Origin: Bagarius yarrelli
Lineage: Eukaryota; Chordata; Actinopteri; Siluriformes; Sisoridae
DNA length: 64,000 nucleotides
Reading direction: 5' to 3'
NCBI GenBank assembly: GCA_005784505.1
Contig: VCAZ01000025.1
Location: 2,542,501 to 2,606,500, forward strand
Shown here: piece after piece, positions 1-19,871 of the stretch
How positions within the stretch are numbered: the stretch's first letter is position 1
How the letters are laid out: each line of letters begins with the position of its first letter
Notes under the pieces: model-generated
Told to the model about the DNA's origin: nothing
Seen by the model: only the letters and a program-made list of their open reading frames with translations
Database searches by the model: none
Made by a program: the position numbers and the translations under genes

Positions 1-3000
1 GAAGACTCTGCCCATGCAGACCACACCCTGATGGAGGAAGAGGAGGAGGAAAGTGATGATGAGGATGATGTAAGCATGTTCCAGCCTGAGGTAAGGAAAT
101 CTTTACTGTAGATTTTTCTCATTGATGTCATTGGCATCTGATGTATTAAACTCTGGGAAATATGCCTGGTTCTGTACCAGTGGGCAGAATAATTTAGACA
201 ACCACATCCTTTTTTTGCAATTTAAGGGACTTGGGTTTTTATAAACATGCACATTACTGATTGGTCGAGAAATTCCAGTGCTGGGTGTTGGTAACAGAGG
301 GGGAAAAAAGAATACAATATGTGGAGTTTATAAATAACTAAGATTTAGACACAGATATGCAGACCACTAACAAATAATTGTTGTACAGGAAGTCCTTTTT
401 AAGCTTACAATACATTTCTTGTTCATGTGCAGGCTTTGTTAAAAGCGATTAATGTGCTAAAACGAGAGGTCCTCCGTCAGCGGCAGGAGAAAGATGAGCT
501 GGAGCTGAAGATCAGAGAACAGGTCTGTACCGAGATGATGGAGGTCATCAACCGCATGCAGCTTGACTTCAGGTAACATACACGCACTACAACATAGTAT
601 AAGAAAAAACGATGATGGCGTTGATAAAGTTTTTGCAGTGTAGCAGTGACAAAATACAGAAAGTACTTTGAGTTCATCAAAGTCAACCAGAACCCAGATT
701 CATGCTTGCCAGTGTATGGGTTAGGTATTCTACAGTTATTAGAAAATATAATTGTGTGCTAATTTTATAGGCATTAGCACACAAATAGTTGCCCTTATTT
801 TTTCTGCCATGCTTGTTTCTGAGACATGTGGCTGCATGCATCAGCGACAACTACGGGAGCTAAGAAGGAGGTCATTTGATGGACACTGAGGGTTTTAATT
901 AAATATTAACGTAAATGTAAAGTAGTACAAAAATAAAATAAGTCGATACTAAAGGTTAGAATATCGCTACACTATATCATTTTGTAGCTGTATCATGTAT
1001 AGCTGTATCAATATTTTTACCCAGCCCTATCATTTGTTATTCTATCAAGTTCCACTATGATATTTTTAAACCATATTGGGACTGTGTTTGCTTTGACATG
1101 CATCTTGGAGTGAAATCTTGGTTAAGGTAGTCTGTAATTTATTACAAAAGCAATAGAAGTCACAACTATAACATGCTTTCGAATAGTCAGATAAACAGAC
1201 AAAAGAACACTGAGAGAAAATAAAGGTGGTGTATTAGTACTGCAGCAAATGTGCGTTAGTTTATTCTGGATAGGGAGAGGTCAAACTCACTACACTAAAA
1301 CATGCAGTGTAGAATAGAATGTCATGTATATGTACATTAAGTCATAATAGACTAAGTGTACTCGTTTACCTCTCGGTTGTTGTGATTGCAGTGAGAATTT
1401 AGAGAGCGAGAGAGAACTGATGGAGAATCGGTGTGAGAACAAAATCAACAACCTGACCAGCAGCTTAAAGAAATACTACAGTCAACAGCTGGAGGTAAGA
1501 CACATCACTGAACTCCACATTAGACTATTTCATTATTTAGACTCTATAATCAACAAGTATTATAATTTGGAAGTAGATATGTAAGAATGCCATAATATAC
1601 TGTACATGCATGTGTGTTTGGGGTAGATATTTAAAATGTTTTAAGCATAGCTGTTTTTTTATAAAATAATATATATTGGATGCTTTAAAATGTAATTACA
1701 TTTGTAATTATAACTAAGGTTGATAAATCCTGTAAAATTGTTGTTTATTGGTTTATTTTAACATTTAGTGGTGAGAGCAGCCATGTTGTACGGTTTAAAG
1801 ACAGCGACACTGAGAAAGAGACAGAGGGCAGGGTTGGAGGTGGAAGAGCTAAAGATGTTACATTTACAGCATTTAGCAGACGCTCTTGTGCAGAGCGATG
1901 ACAAAAGTGCTTTGAGTCACATCATTAAACAGCTCAATACTGGTACAGCTCATGTTAGATGTTTCGGGGACAAATTCAGAGAGGACAGATTGAGATGCTT
2001 CGTAAATGTGCAGAGGAGGGAGAGTAGAAATATCAGTAGGTGGATGTTGGAAATTGAGCTGCAGGCCGAAGCAAAATGGAAGGCCAATGAGAATGGATAT
2101 GGATAAATATGATAAATGAGGATGTGAAGTTAGTGGGTGAGTAAAGAAGAGGATGAAGAGGATAGAGCTGGATAGAGGAACCTGAACAGAATAGATGAAA
2201 GGAGAAGATTTAACAAAGTAAATAACATGCTTTAAATACCACCAGTACTTTTTTTTTAGGCATTAAATTGAGCACTATTTTATGAAGTGTTCTTTTATTA
2301 TTTAGTATTCATTTTAAAAATGATTAATGGCATGTAAGATCCATCCCGATTACAGGTACCTGTAAATTCCACCATGAGTCGACTATTTAACAGAGAGCAT
2401 TTGACTTTAGTACTGCTCTGCTGTCCTCAGCCGTGCACTACTAAACTCCACACTATTACTGCTCTCAAATTCACTGACGTCTGTGCTGCTGTTCTAACAC
2501 TTTAGATGACTGATGACTGCATTATTATTATTATCCTGTTAAATCTACTGATCATTTGGCTATACCTTAAAATGTACCTTTACTGTTGGTAAAGTTCAGG
2601 AAACCATGGTGCTGTGCACTATTAGATTCTATTGAAGAATTCGGTGACAAATGAAATATGCTAAAAACTTCACTTTGTTTTAGGAGCGAGATGAACAGAT
2701 CCAGGAACTGAGTGCAGCCCTGAGAGAAAAAGAGCAGGGAAGTACAGCTCAAATTTTCCCTCCTCTGATGGAGAGAGACGGACCGCGGAGATCTCAGCGC
2801 ATAGCTTCCTCACACACCCGCAGCAGCCAGCATAACCACGTGGAGTCAGAAAACACTAAAGCTGAATTAGCACAAGTTAAAGCTGATCTGGAGCAGTGCA
2901 GAGCTGAGCTTGACCTTAAACAAACAGAGCTTACACTCAAAACACTCGGTAAGATCAAATGCCAAACACATTTGTATTTTTATCAAACCCTTGACCTCCA

Positions 3001-4581
3001 GATCAGCAGTTTAACGCATTAACCACTATGCTACCATTTCTCACTATAAACAATCAGTCCTGATTTAATGATTACTCGTCTGTTTTTCCTTTAATACATT
3101 TTTAGAAAAAATTGCTCAGCTGGAAATCAGAAGTGTACAATTTTACTAGCCGAATTTTTAAACTAAACATTTTCTAAATCAGTGTAAAACATTTCAAAAT
3201 AGGAATTCAAAAGTGACCGTCACCACATCATCTATTACTTACACGTCTCGCCTTTCTGTCTTCCTCAGAGCTGAAGCGTTTTCAGGATCATCCAGGATCC
3301 TCAAGCCTGACTGCAACCGCAGAGCGCAAACTCATCGATGGACAGAAGGTGCTGACTAAAACAGTGCATATAGTAATATTGCCTTGAATGGTAAAACTGG
3401 AATCTGGTGTCTGGTTAGGATTAGCATTCTATTAGACTGCAGACTACCCATAATGCACTGCATAAAAGACGCGTACCACAAATTCGTTAAGCTGAAACAA
3501 TTAGTCAGCATTATCAACCATGTGGACACAATAAAAGTCATGAGATATTTTTATGTTTGATCTTATGTTTTGTTAAAGCCGAATCAGTAGAGTATATGTC
3601 ATCAAACTGTAGCTCCAACCATAATTAAACAAATTAATTAAACTGGCTAATCAAGGTCTTGCTAGGTATACCTGAAACTTGCATGCAGGCGTGTTAAGGG
3701 AGTTTGGTGACCCCTGCAGTGGAGTGTAGCCAAATTTTACTACAGAACCTGCATAATAATTGTAGCCCAATTAGAAAAAAGGTGTTTTTCATTTATCAAT
3801 TACAACAGCCACTTAATTAATCTAACTGCATATGCGGTAACTGTTACCAATTAATTGATTGATTAAGTCATTGATAAATTGACTATTAAAAGAGAGGTTT
3901 GTTGCAGCCCTAGTGAACAGTAACCCTGTTTCTAATCAGTGTCAATGTAGAGAATAGAGGTTTAGGTCACAGCAGGCAATACACTCCTGTGCTAGAGCTT
4001 AATCCAGATGTTGGTTTGTGTGTATAGACTCTGAGGCAGTTGCGTGCCGATCTGCACACTCTGGTGTTGAAACTGCAGTCTGGAGAGCGAGCGTGCTGTC
4101 ATTATACTGATGGAGAAAAACTCCGCATAGCACTTAACACTGCTGACTCAACACTCCTCAAACAGGTTTGTGGGACTGCCCTTAAATTTAACATGGTTCA
4201 GGTACACACACACACACTGTACTCACACTTTGTGTGTTTTAGGATCAGATGCTGATGGATCTTCATTCGACTCTGCAGCTTCTTAAAGCTCAGCTGAATC
4301 GTAGGGACGAGACTCTGGCAGATCTTAAACGACCTTTCACCTTTAATAACCCTGTAGCCCCTGTGACCCCTAGCAGCTGCAGTAGGCGGGGCTGTGGAGT
4401 TGCTGTGGCGATGATGGAGAACCAACCTCCAGAGAAGCGAGCGTTCCTGCGACTCTTCACACCGCTGAGCAGCAAAACGAGGGCGAAGGCAGAAAATACA
4501 ACACCTTATGCACGCATACTGCGCTCACGTCAACCCTCTCCCCCACCGAGCCCTGCCCTTGCACGCAGGGGCAGGTTCTAA
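1..4581 (+). CDS. kif20a: Kinesin KIF20A (MKLP2), C-terminal part; gene cut by window start
   Basis: KIF20A is a plus-end mitotic kinesin that brings the chromosomal passenger complex and PLK1 to the central spindle for cytokinesis. Seven coding exons are visible: 1-90, 433-572, 1392-1494, 2684-2948, 3269-3348, 4028-4165 and 4243-4581 (TAA). All junctions are GT-AG and keep one frame, giving 384 residues. The motor domain lies upstream of the window. What is present is an acidic segment (MEEEEEESDDEDD), a long charged coiled coil (KREVLRQRQEKDELELKIRE and later heptads), a basic patch (GPRRSQRIASSH), and a proline/arginine-rich tail with TP and SP sites and the segment PYARILRSR. My memory of the human tail contains the same segment. 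KIF20B and KIF23 are alternatives, but the tail and the cdc23 neighbour favour KIF20A. Confidence 0.9.
1765..2225 (+). mobile_element. Non-LTR retrotransposon (LINE) 3' remnant in a kif20a intron
   Basis: A 112-codon open stretch (1768-2106) reads VVRAAMLYGLKTATLRKRQ and later TAHVRCFGDKFREDRLRC and VQRRES. This matches the region after the reverse transcriptase in a LINE family common in fish, where I recall phrases such as 'AMLYGLETVALRKRQEAELEVAE...KMLRF'. The copy is truncated at its 5' end, lacks the catalytic core and is divergent. A SINE-like segment interrupts it at about 1859-1935. It lies between kif20a exons in the gene's orientation and is not a host gene. Confidence 0.75.
1859..1935 (-). 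repeat. SINE tail-like segment nested in the LINE remnant
   Basis: The stretch resembles the 'catttagcagacgctctt...cagagcga' end shared by the SINE copies elsewhere in this window (for example near 29150 and 47455). It interrupts the LINE-derived reading frame without a stop, which suggests a nested insertion. It could instead be an intrinsic part of this LINE subfamily. Confidence 0.5.
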
Positions 4582-6124
4582 AAGCTCAATATCAGAATGT
4601 TACCTCTGTTTCTTCATAACTCTAATTTTGCTCATCCTGCTTTGAATTCCTGCATATCACTGGTTTTAACTGCTCATTAACAGATTTTTAAGTTAAGGTA
4701 GCTGTGTTGGGAGCAGGGACACTAAAATGTACAGGACGGAGGGTTCTTGGCAACCAGTGCTGTACAGCAGAAAGATTTATTAGCTGGACTTAATGGATTT
4801 CACAGCAGCAGCTTTTTTTTCATCTAAAATAAACTATACATTACGTTTATCGTCCTGTCACATATATCAGTCGTTATACTGTTAATAATTAATCAAGCTT
4901 CAGTTAAGATAATCATTTAGTTTAAGTGCAAATTAAGGCAGGATTCACTTAATTACCTACTCATTAACATAGACCAAAAATCCACATTGTAAGATTTTCT
5001 ATCTATGAATATTCCTTGATTCATTTCTTTTATTTTAAGCTTATTTTTTTTAACCAAAGTATCAGTTTAATACTTAAAAGAACAAATAAAACCGTAATTT
5101 ACCTGGGAGTATCGTTATTTTTGACACTTTAAATGTGATTAACACTTAACAGTATAAATAATGTGACTGTAATGTAAAGTTTGTTTTACATATTTGCTTC
5201 TAGTTTTTTCCTGGAGTAAAAATGTTTTAATAACGTTTAAAGCTTTAATTATTCAGCACGGTTTGTATGGTTCTGTAGAACATTTGTCAGAGATTAGCAC
5301 AGTTAGCTTAGCTGTGTGTATGCACACTTGCACAGTATTTCCTCAAGTCATTTTATACGTGGGTTTTTAAAAAAAAAAATTTATTTTAGCTTGCAATGGG
5401 CAGTGTGTTTATGCTGCTAGTGTGTGGTGTGGGATATATATATATTAGTTATATAGCAATACCACAGTTATAGGGTAACCCTGCATTCAAATGTTTATGC
5501 CAGTAATGACACACGTTAAGGTTTAATATTACTTTAAAGAAAAATAAAAATTGGGCTACAATTTTAGCTCACAGCAGTTGTTTGGTAGTTATTTTTTCCA
5601 GTTGTTTTTGTTTTTTATACAATCTCGCTGAACTTTTCAAAAACTGCTGTTTTATTATGTTGCAACAGATTTGTGTGTTTTTACAGACTGGATTAAGAGA
5701 TGTTGATTCACCGCGTCATCGCCTTCGCGTGCATATGGACCTTTAAGTTGATATCGTCACGTGACATTCGTCGTCACAGCCGAATGTCAGTTGACTGATG
5801 TGAAACGAAAGCAATTTATTTCCAAATACCTTTTTAGGTACTTAAAACACTTAAATGCGGCTAAATTTTACGACACGTCGTCTCTTCCGTGCGCATATGG
5901 GATAGAAAAATGTACATCTTATGCATACTTTGAAATCACCGCGGAAGTAAATGGAACATCCGGGAACTTTTCGCATTTTAACGGTTTTGGGCAAAGCACG
6001 TGTGCACTATTAACACAATCATTATGAGCAAATTTATTACACATAAAATACAAAAAAAGTAAATACACACACTCTCTATTCAATCTCCACACAGGGAACA
6101 CAACTGCAGATTATTCACTGAAGA
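4582..6124. other. Convergent intergenic region and 3' UTRs of kif20a and cdc23
   Basis: This is AT-rich sequence between two genes that converge tail-to-tail. AATAAA signals at 4828-4833 and 5085-5090 could end kif20a transcripts. An open frame at 5761-6027 has no recognisable domain and I do not consider it coding. No repeat family was recognised here. Confidence 0.6.
4828..4833 (+). promoter_or_regulatory. Candidate poly(A) signal of kif20a
   Basis: AATAAA lies about 250 bp after the kif20a stop codon. A second copy at 5085-5090 is an alternative. Confidence 0.5.
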
Positions 6125-6130
6125 TTTATT
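6125..6130 (-). promoter_or_regulatory. Candidate poly(A) signal of cdc23
   Basis: TTTATT on the + strand is AATAAA on the minus strand, about 280 bp beyond the cdc23 stop. Another copy lies at 6033-6038. Confidence 0.5.
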
Positions 6131-6405
6131 CAATAGTTATACAAAAGTTCTATTAGAGAATTCGACACCAGTATTTGATCATGTGATCTGAATGTTCTGA
6201 CTAACACCGGGCAGAAGTGCTCTGTTCACGGTCTATTATTCCACAGACCATTAGATATTTCTTGTATTTTTTCCCTCTCAGTGTCTTCTGCATTGTGACC
6301 TCAAAACACAGCCCGGAATATCTGTCTGTGGCATGTTTCAAAAACCAAATCGCTCTGTACAAAGATAACCCATGATTAAGCAAGAACTTTGTCTGTGTAA
6401 ATATT

Positions 6406-14508
<8,103 letters not shown>

Positions 14509-15191
14509 TTTTCGTGTGTTTGAGTGACGTCATTGGGAGTAGTAACACCCTGTTCTGATTGGAGCAACGCGTTGAGATTGGGCTGTGTTACAAATGTGCT
14601 TAATCTTTATGCTTAAATCCTCGTATAAGGGCACTACCTAAAACATGAAAAATGTGTTTGTACCTACTAAACCTGCACAATAATGCGATTAAGACGTTCC
14701 AAACTTTATTTAGCCAGTCGTCTTACTAAAAACTTTTTATAATCCTCAGATTGATTCACAAATCTAATATTATAGCTTGTCAGTTAGTGTTTGAGATTTA
14801 TCTCCTCAACTGCGTAAGGAAATAATAACTAACAGTAAATATTAATGTTGGTTGCAGCTGCAACCAACGCCCTCTTGTGGCTTGTTAATTTATCACATCA
14901 TTTCTTTCTTTTTTTACATAATAAAACGAAATAAAGCAAAAACATTCTATGCCTGACATTATTAAAATAAATCTTAAGCAAAAATTTTTTCTATAAGGAT
15001 GTTTTGTAATGCTCGCAGTATTTAAACATTTGTAATGATTTTCGCAGAGTAATACCAGCGATGACATCATCACTGTGCGTCCTGAACAAAGCGTTTGCTT
15101 TATATATGTAATCGGGAACGGGATGCTGGTGCTCTGCTAAAGAAATCTGTTAATAGATAATAACGCTTAAGTGTGTGTGTGTGTTAGTGAG
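14509..15191. promoter_or_regulatory. Shared promoter region between divergent cdc23 and camlg
   Basis: 683 bp separate the two start codons. A palindromic CRE, TGACGTCA (14525-14532), lies 17 bp upstream of the cdc23 ATG, with inverted CCAAT boxes (ATTGG at 14532-14536 and 14558-14562) nearby. On the camlg side there is a TATA-like 'tttatatatg' near 15098. The assignment of these motifs is by eye. A bidirectional arrangement is inferred from the head-to-head layout. Confidence 0.55.
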
Positions 15192-17581
15192 ATGGAGGCT
15201 GAGAGCTCGACCCCGGAGGAGAGAGGAGTGAGTGCGGCGCAGAGACGAGCAGAAATCCGCCGCAGGAAACTCTTAATGAACTCGGAACAGAGGATGAACA
15301 GAATAGTGGGCTTTAATAAGAACGACGCGGAAAATAACGGTGAGGGGGGAAAAAAAGCATTATTGTCTCGTGTTTGCTTCTGTTAGCGTTTGATTTTACG
15401 CCGGAACTCGGTACTGACGCTGTTATTGTGACGGGTGAATTCGGCCTGATGGTTTTGTGTTTAAGGGAATAAATATAAACGAGGTTCAATTCCCAGCACC
15501 ATTAAGTTACCACTGTTGGGCCCCTGAGCAAGGCCCTTAACCCCCAAATGCTAAGCTGTATAAGAGATAAATGTAAGTCGCTCTTGATAAGGGCGTTTGC
15601 CTTAATAGTCCTGGTTGTTGGGGTGGCTTAGAGCTTAGACTCACCTGATGCAATTGTGTGTGTGGTGGTGGTGGTGGTGGTGGGCGGGGGGTTTTAGTTA
15701 TGTAGTCGTTAAAGTGTTGGTCTACTGTTCGGAAGATCACAGCTTCAATTCCTGGCACCATCAAGCCACCACTGTGGGCCCCTGAGCAAGGCCCTTAACC
15801 CCAAATGCTAAGCTGTATAAGGGCGTCTACCCTTAATAGTCCCGGTAGTTGGGGTGGCTTAGACACATCTGATGCAATTGTGTGTGTGTGTGTGGGGGGG
15901 GGGGTGTTATTTTATGTAGTGGTTAAAGTGTTGGTCTACTGTTCGGAAGATCACAGCTTCAACTCCTGGCACCATCAAGCCACCACTGTGGGCCCCTGAG
16001 CAAGGCCCTTAATCCATAGCATGTTTCTTTAGAGAAATAAGAGAAGTCTCTCTGAATTGAAGCGTCCGCATTTACATTTTAAATCTAAAATATCCATAAT
16101 AAGTAGTTTTATTATTGTTTACAGCCCGGAACAGTGAGGGCTCTCCAGACTACCTCACCTGCGACTGGGGTCTGATCTTAATAATGCTAATAATTGTGGC
16201 TGAATGTACACATAGATTGCGTGTAGATAATGACCTAGAACCCTATGCAGTGCACTATAAAATAGGTAAAGTCAGAATGTAGTTCTCTAACTTTATTGGA
16301 GAGTAAATGTACAATCAGATATTCTTATTTATTGATATTTTTAATAGAAGCTCAGCGTGTGACAGAGCCACGGTTCCACCTGGACTTGGACAGAAGCGAC
16401 TGTTTCTCCCCCCCTGTGTCCAATAAAAGAGCGTCTCCGTTCGTATCCGAGGCTCGGAGTGAGGGATCAGTGTTAGACGAGAGGAGGGATGAGGTGGAGG
16501 AAACAGAGCGAGGGGTTCGGCTCAGGCCTCGAGGGGAGACGTCGAATGAAGAGCGCTCTCGCTCCCCTCGCAGAGGTCTAAACGCCTACCTGTCTCGCTT
16601 TGATGATGCAATCAAGCTACGGGGTCAACTGAGCAATGAGAAGACGTCTCAGGAGAACGGCTCAGATGTGGACGAGTTTGACCCGTTTCGGCTTTTCCGG
16701 CTTCTTGGAAGTGTTGTGTTAGCGGTGTGTGTTCGCGTATTTGCCTGTCACCACCTGGTAAGTTTTACACTTTTGTCTAATTATCAGTTATTCAATCAGT
16801 TATCTCGTTTGTTACCTAATTTGTGCTTTACTTTTTTTCCATAGTCCATATTTGCACCCTTTCTTACCCTGGAACTTGCTTACATGGGTTTATACAAATA
16901 CTTCCCCAAGGTAAGATGGACAGATAGACACTAAAAAACAAATAAACCCTGACAGACACACTAAAATACATAAACTAACATACAATTTAAGCGACAAATA
17001 AATGAGAATGAATGCGGTTAAAAAACAAACACCATTAAGAAAAGGGCTACACAAAAACCTAAAACTGATAGATATTAAATTTTTCTGTGATATGTTTATA
17101 TTTTGCAATAGAAAAAACTTTCACCAGATGACTTGAATAGCTTAATTTGGAAAGAAAGCATTACTTTTGAATCATTGGGGTGATTTTGTAAGGGAGTGCA
17201 TCTGTGTAAAATATGTATAGATACCCAAATTATATTAAATTAGAGATAAATATAACAGGACAAATATGTAAATGAAATAAACAGTGCTTTGTTTTTCTGA
17301 AGGTTTAGATACAGAAATTAATTAAATCAAATGTAGAATCACAGCTAATCACAATGAATCTTTGTTAAAATTAAAGAAGAAAACAAAGCAGAAAAAAAAC
17401 AAGATCAGCCTAATAATATCTAATATATATTAAAAAGGGTGGTGTGTCTTAGGAAAATGATGGAAAGCACCATGGATTTTATTCCTTGGCCACAGCTGCT
17501 TAAGCGATGTGTAACTTTTATTTTGGAATTTTGTTGAGGTCATTGTTTTTAATATTGGGTCAGCTATTTACCAGTTATTAA

Positions 17582-17677
<96 letters not shown>

Positions 17678-18407
17678 TAAATTAGCGAGTTTTATTAGCA
17701 ATTGTTAAGTTTAACTTGGATTAAATAAAGTTGTATCTATACTGTTTAACTCCACTTGGTGGCAGTACTTCAGCTGTAGACAGTTTCACCCGAGCCTTTA
17801 GAAACACAGAAGAAGAAGAAGAAACCGGAACTGGAAGAAGCACGTTTTTTTTTTGACATTGTGTTTTGTTTTTCTGCAATTATATATTGCAATATAAAAA
17901 AAATCACCTAAAGGGTGTGGCACACACCACAAATTCATCGAGGGCCCTGAATGCTTTAAACTTTTTTTGACGTTTCCACAGTAACAGCATTTTTAAACAA
18001 TGTGCAAATGTTAAACTTTCTCTCTGTTAATAAACATTGCAATAAATCCACAGATCACACACGTTCTGAACTGTGGAGCAGTTAAATATAAACCCTACTT
18101 CGCATTAAACATCCTGTGATGTGACTATTGCAGACACACACATTGCTGTGTCGATGCTAAAACAATATATTGTGCAGCCCTAGTTAGAAACATACGCCTC
18201 TGCTTCTGTGTCCAGGTGGACAGGAAGATGAAGACGACGGTGCTGTCTGCAGCGCTGCTCCTTTCCGGCATTCCAGCTGAAGTGATCAATCGCTCTGCAG
18301 AAACCTACAGGACCATGGGAGACGTTTTCTCTGATCTCTGTGTTTATTTCTTCACTTTCATCACCTGCCACGAGATCGTCACTGCTTTCTCCTCTCAGTC
18401 CACCTAA
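15192..18407 (+). CDS. camlg: Calcium signal-modulating cyclophilin ligand (CAML)
   Basis: CAML is an ER membrane protein that, with WRB/GET1, receives tail-anchored proteins from TRC40/GET3. It is the animal counterpart of GET2. Exons are 15192-15339, 16348-16757, 16845-16910 and 18216-18407, GT-AG and in frame, giving 271 residues. The N-terminal basic segment AAQRRAEIRRRKLLMNSEQR (about 15-34) corresponds to the GET3-binding region. A long Ser/Glu/Arg-rich linker follows. Hydrophobic segments lie at about 168-186 (LLGSVVLAVCVRVFACHHL), 187-206, 215-231 and 246-264 (LCVYFFTFITCHEIV). I chose the ATG at 15192; the open frame runs further upstream only through GTG repeats. Intron 1 holds tandem SINE copies and intron 3 holds blocks shared with the ddx46 promoter. 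Confidence 0.93.
15484..15602 (+). mobile_element. SINE copy 1 in camlg intron 1 (5' truncated)
   Basis: 'ggttcaattcccagcacc' (B box), 'gggcccctgagcaaggccct' and 'gtaagtcgctcttgataagg' are the family's diagnostic parts in plus orientation. Confidence 0.8.
15601..16015 (+). repeat. Tandem duplication carrying SINE copies 2 and 3 in camlg intron 1
   Basis: A 231-bp unit (15601-15831) starting 'cttaatagtcctggttgttg' is repeated from 15832 to about 16015. Each unit carries a (TG)/G-rich microsatellite and a nearly identical SINE body (15694-15831; 15913-16015) with the shared text 'ggtctactgttcggaagatc'. The high identity indicates a recent duplication. Confidence 0.85.
17110..18040 (+). repeat. 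Segment of camlg intron 3 with blocks homologous to the ddx46 upstream region
   Basis: Three blocks match 19223-19990 in the same orientation. Block 1 (about 17176-17345) shares 'tttagatacagaaatta' (17304 and 19563). Block 2 (17681-17850) shares 'gcgagttttattagca' and 'ggtggcagtacttcagct'. Block 3 (17941-18036) shares 'cctgaatgcttta' and 'caatgtgcaaat'. A long (TA)n sits between blocks 1 and 2. Confidence 0.75.
17585..17672. repeat. (TA)n microsatellite
   Basis: About 44 uninterrupted TA units in camlg intron 3. Confidence 0.97.
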
Positions 18408-18837
18408 ATAACACACACGTGCTTCATACACACAAGTAACACACATCATCATGTTAATTACTGCAGTATTCCAGTCCTGCATTTGCGCAGTCATTGTGAT
18501 TTTTAGATTTTAATCCCTTAATTCTGCAGGTGCACTACTGCTTAATATAACAAATATCAGGATAAATAATTAGCATAATAGACAGTCGACACACTGTACA
18601 GAAACTGTGTGTCTGAAACTGATAGTACAGGGTTCTGACTGCGGTGTGCGAGTTTTAGTGTCAGTGTTTCGCTCCTTAGTATGTTGCTTAATTGTGATGT
18701 GACAATGTTTTATTTGAATTTAGTAATTCACGTTATTATTTATGTTGCTTTGTTTAATGTAATGGTGTGAAACCTTGCTACCTGTTACTGCAAAATAACT
18801 TCTTAATAAGACTGTGTGTGTGTGTGTGTGTGAGAAC

Positions 18838-18843
18838 AATAAA
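18838..18843 (+). promoter_or_regulatory. Poly(A) signal of camlg
   Basis: AATAAA lies 431 bp after the camlg stop, right after a short (TG)n run. Confidence 0.6.
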
Positions 18844-18971
18844 CATCAGTAAACAGCTGCTGGTGTATTTTCATTATAAATGCTGCTATGGGCTCCACTA
18901 ATAAATTCAAGTCAGCCTAGGGAATAAAGCTGTAGCTAAATGTATGTGTTAATAACCTAAAATATTTATAT

Positions 18972-19182
18972 AAGGCAGGAGGGGTACATCCTGGACAGGG
19001 CCACAAACACTCACTCCTATGGGCAATTTAGAATCAATCTAACATACATGTGTTTGGACTGTGGGAGGAAACCGGAGGAAACCCATACAAACTCCACACA
19101 GACAGGCCCCCTGCTCAGGAATCAAACCTGGGCCTTCCTACTGTGAAGCAACAGGGCTAAAAACTAAGCTACCCTGCTAACC
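18972..19182 (-). mobile_element. Second SINE family copy, minus orientation
   Basis: 'tcctatgggcaatttagaat', 'tttggactgtgggaggaaac' and 'ctgtgaagcaacagggctaa' match a widespread tRNA-derived fish repeat whose reverse complement starts like a tRNA ('gtggctcagtggttagc'). A fuller copy is at 45575-45872. It lies between camlg and ddx46. Confidence 0.7.
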
Positions 19183-19222
19183 CTTATATATTTTTTAATT
19201 TAAAAAAAAAAAAAATTATATG

Positions 19223-19770
19223 ATTAGCGAGTTTTATTAGCAAGTGTTGGTTCAAAATGATTTTGGTTAACTTAAATTGACACTGTTTAACTTCACTCGG
19301 TGGCAGTAGAGCTTTAGTCTGTTTCCCTTTTTCCCCTAACAGAAACTAACGTAGGTTTCACACCAACATTGTGATGTTTAGTTTTTTTTGCAAGAATCTC
19401 CAGAAGACTAGCTTCATTATTAAAAGCTTTATTACTTCATTATTTTTGAATAATTAGGAAGGTTTTGTATGTAAGTGCATCTGCGCACAAAATATATAAT
19501 AATAACAACAAAACAAAGACGTAAATGAAATAAACAATGCTTTTTTATTTTTTTTCTTCAGATTTAGATACAGAAATTAAATAATAATCAAATGTAAAAT
19601 CACACACTGCAGAGTCTTCACCGTATAAATAAAGTACAATTAATCTTGGTTAAAGTTACAAAAGTGACTGTTTCTGGAGCCTGAATGCTTTACACGTTTT
19701 TTAAAATGTTTACACAGTAATAGAACCTAAAGCAATGTGCAAATAATAAACGTTCACTGTGTTATTAAAC
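19223..19770 (+). repeat. Second copy of the camlg-intron blocks, upstream of ddx46
   Basis: Block 2' lies at 19223-19340, block 1' at 19380-19600 and block 3' at 19678-19770. The order differs from camlg intron 3. A third copy of block 2 (19872-19990) forms the ddx46 proximal promoter. Confidence 0.7.
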
Positions 19771-19871
19771 TTTTTTTTATTTTTTTTATGTGGGTTTAAT
19801 AACTGCTATTTAATTTATTGATTTATTGACATAGCCAGGGTTGAAAAAATATTTTTTTTAGAAAATGATAC

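Noticed and set aside
4198..4475. Minus-strand open frames over the last kif20a exon
   Set aside because: They are antisense shadows of the kif20a coding exon.
5761..6027. 88-codon open frame between kif20a and cdc23
   Set aside because: It has no recognisable domain and lies between two 3' ends; probably chance.
15171..15191. Upstream extension of the camlg frame
   Set aside because: It reads only GTG repeats with no ATG. The ATG at 15192 gives the family N-terminus.
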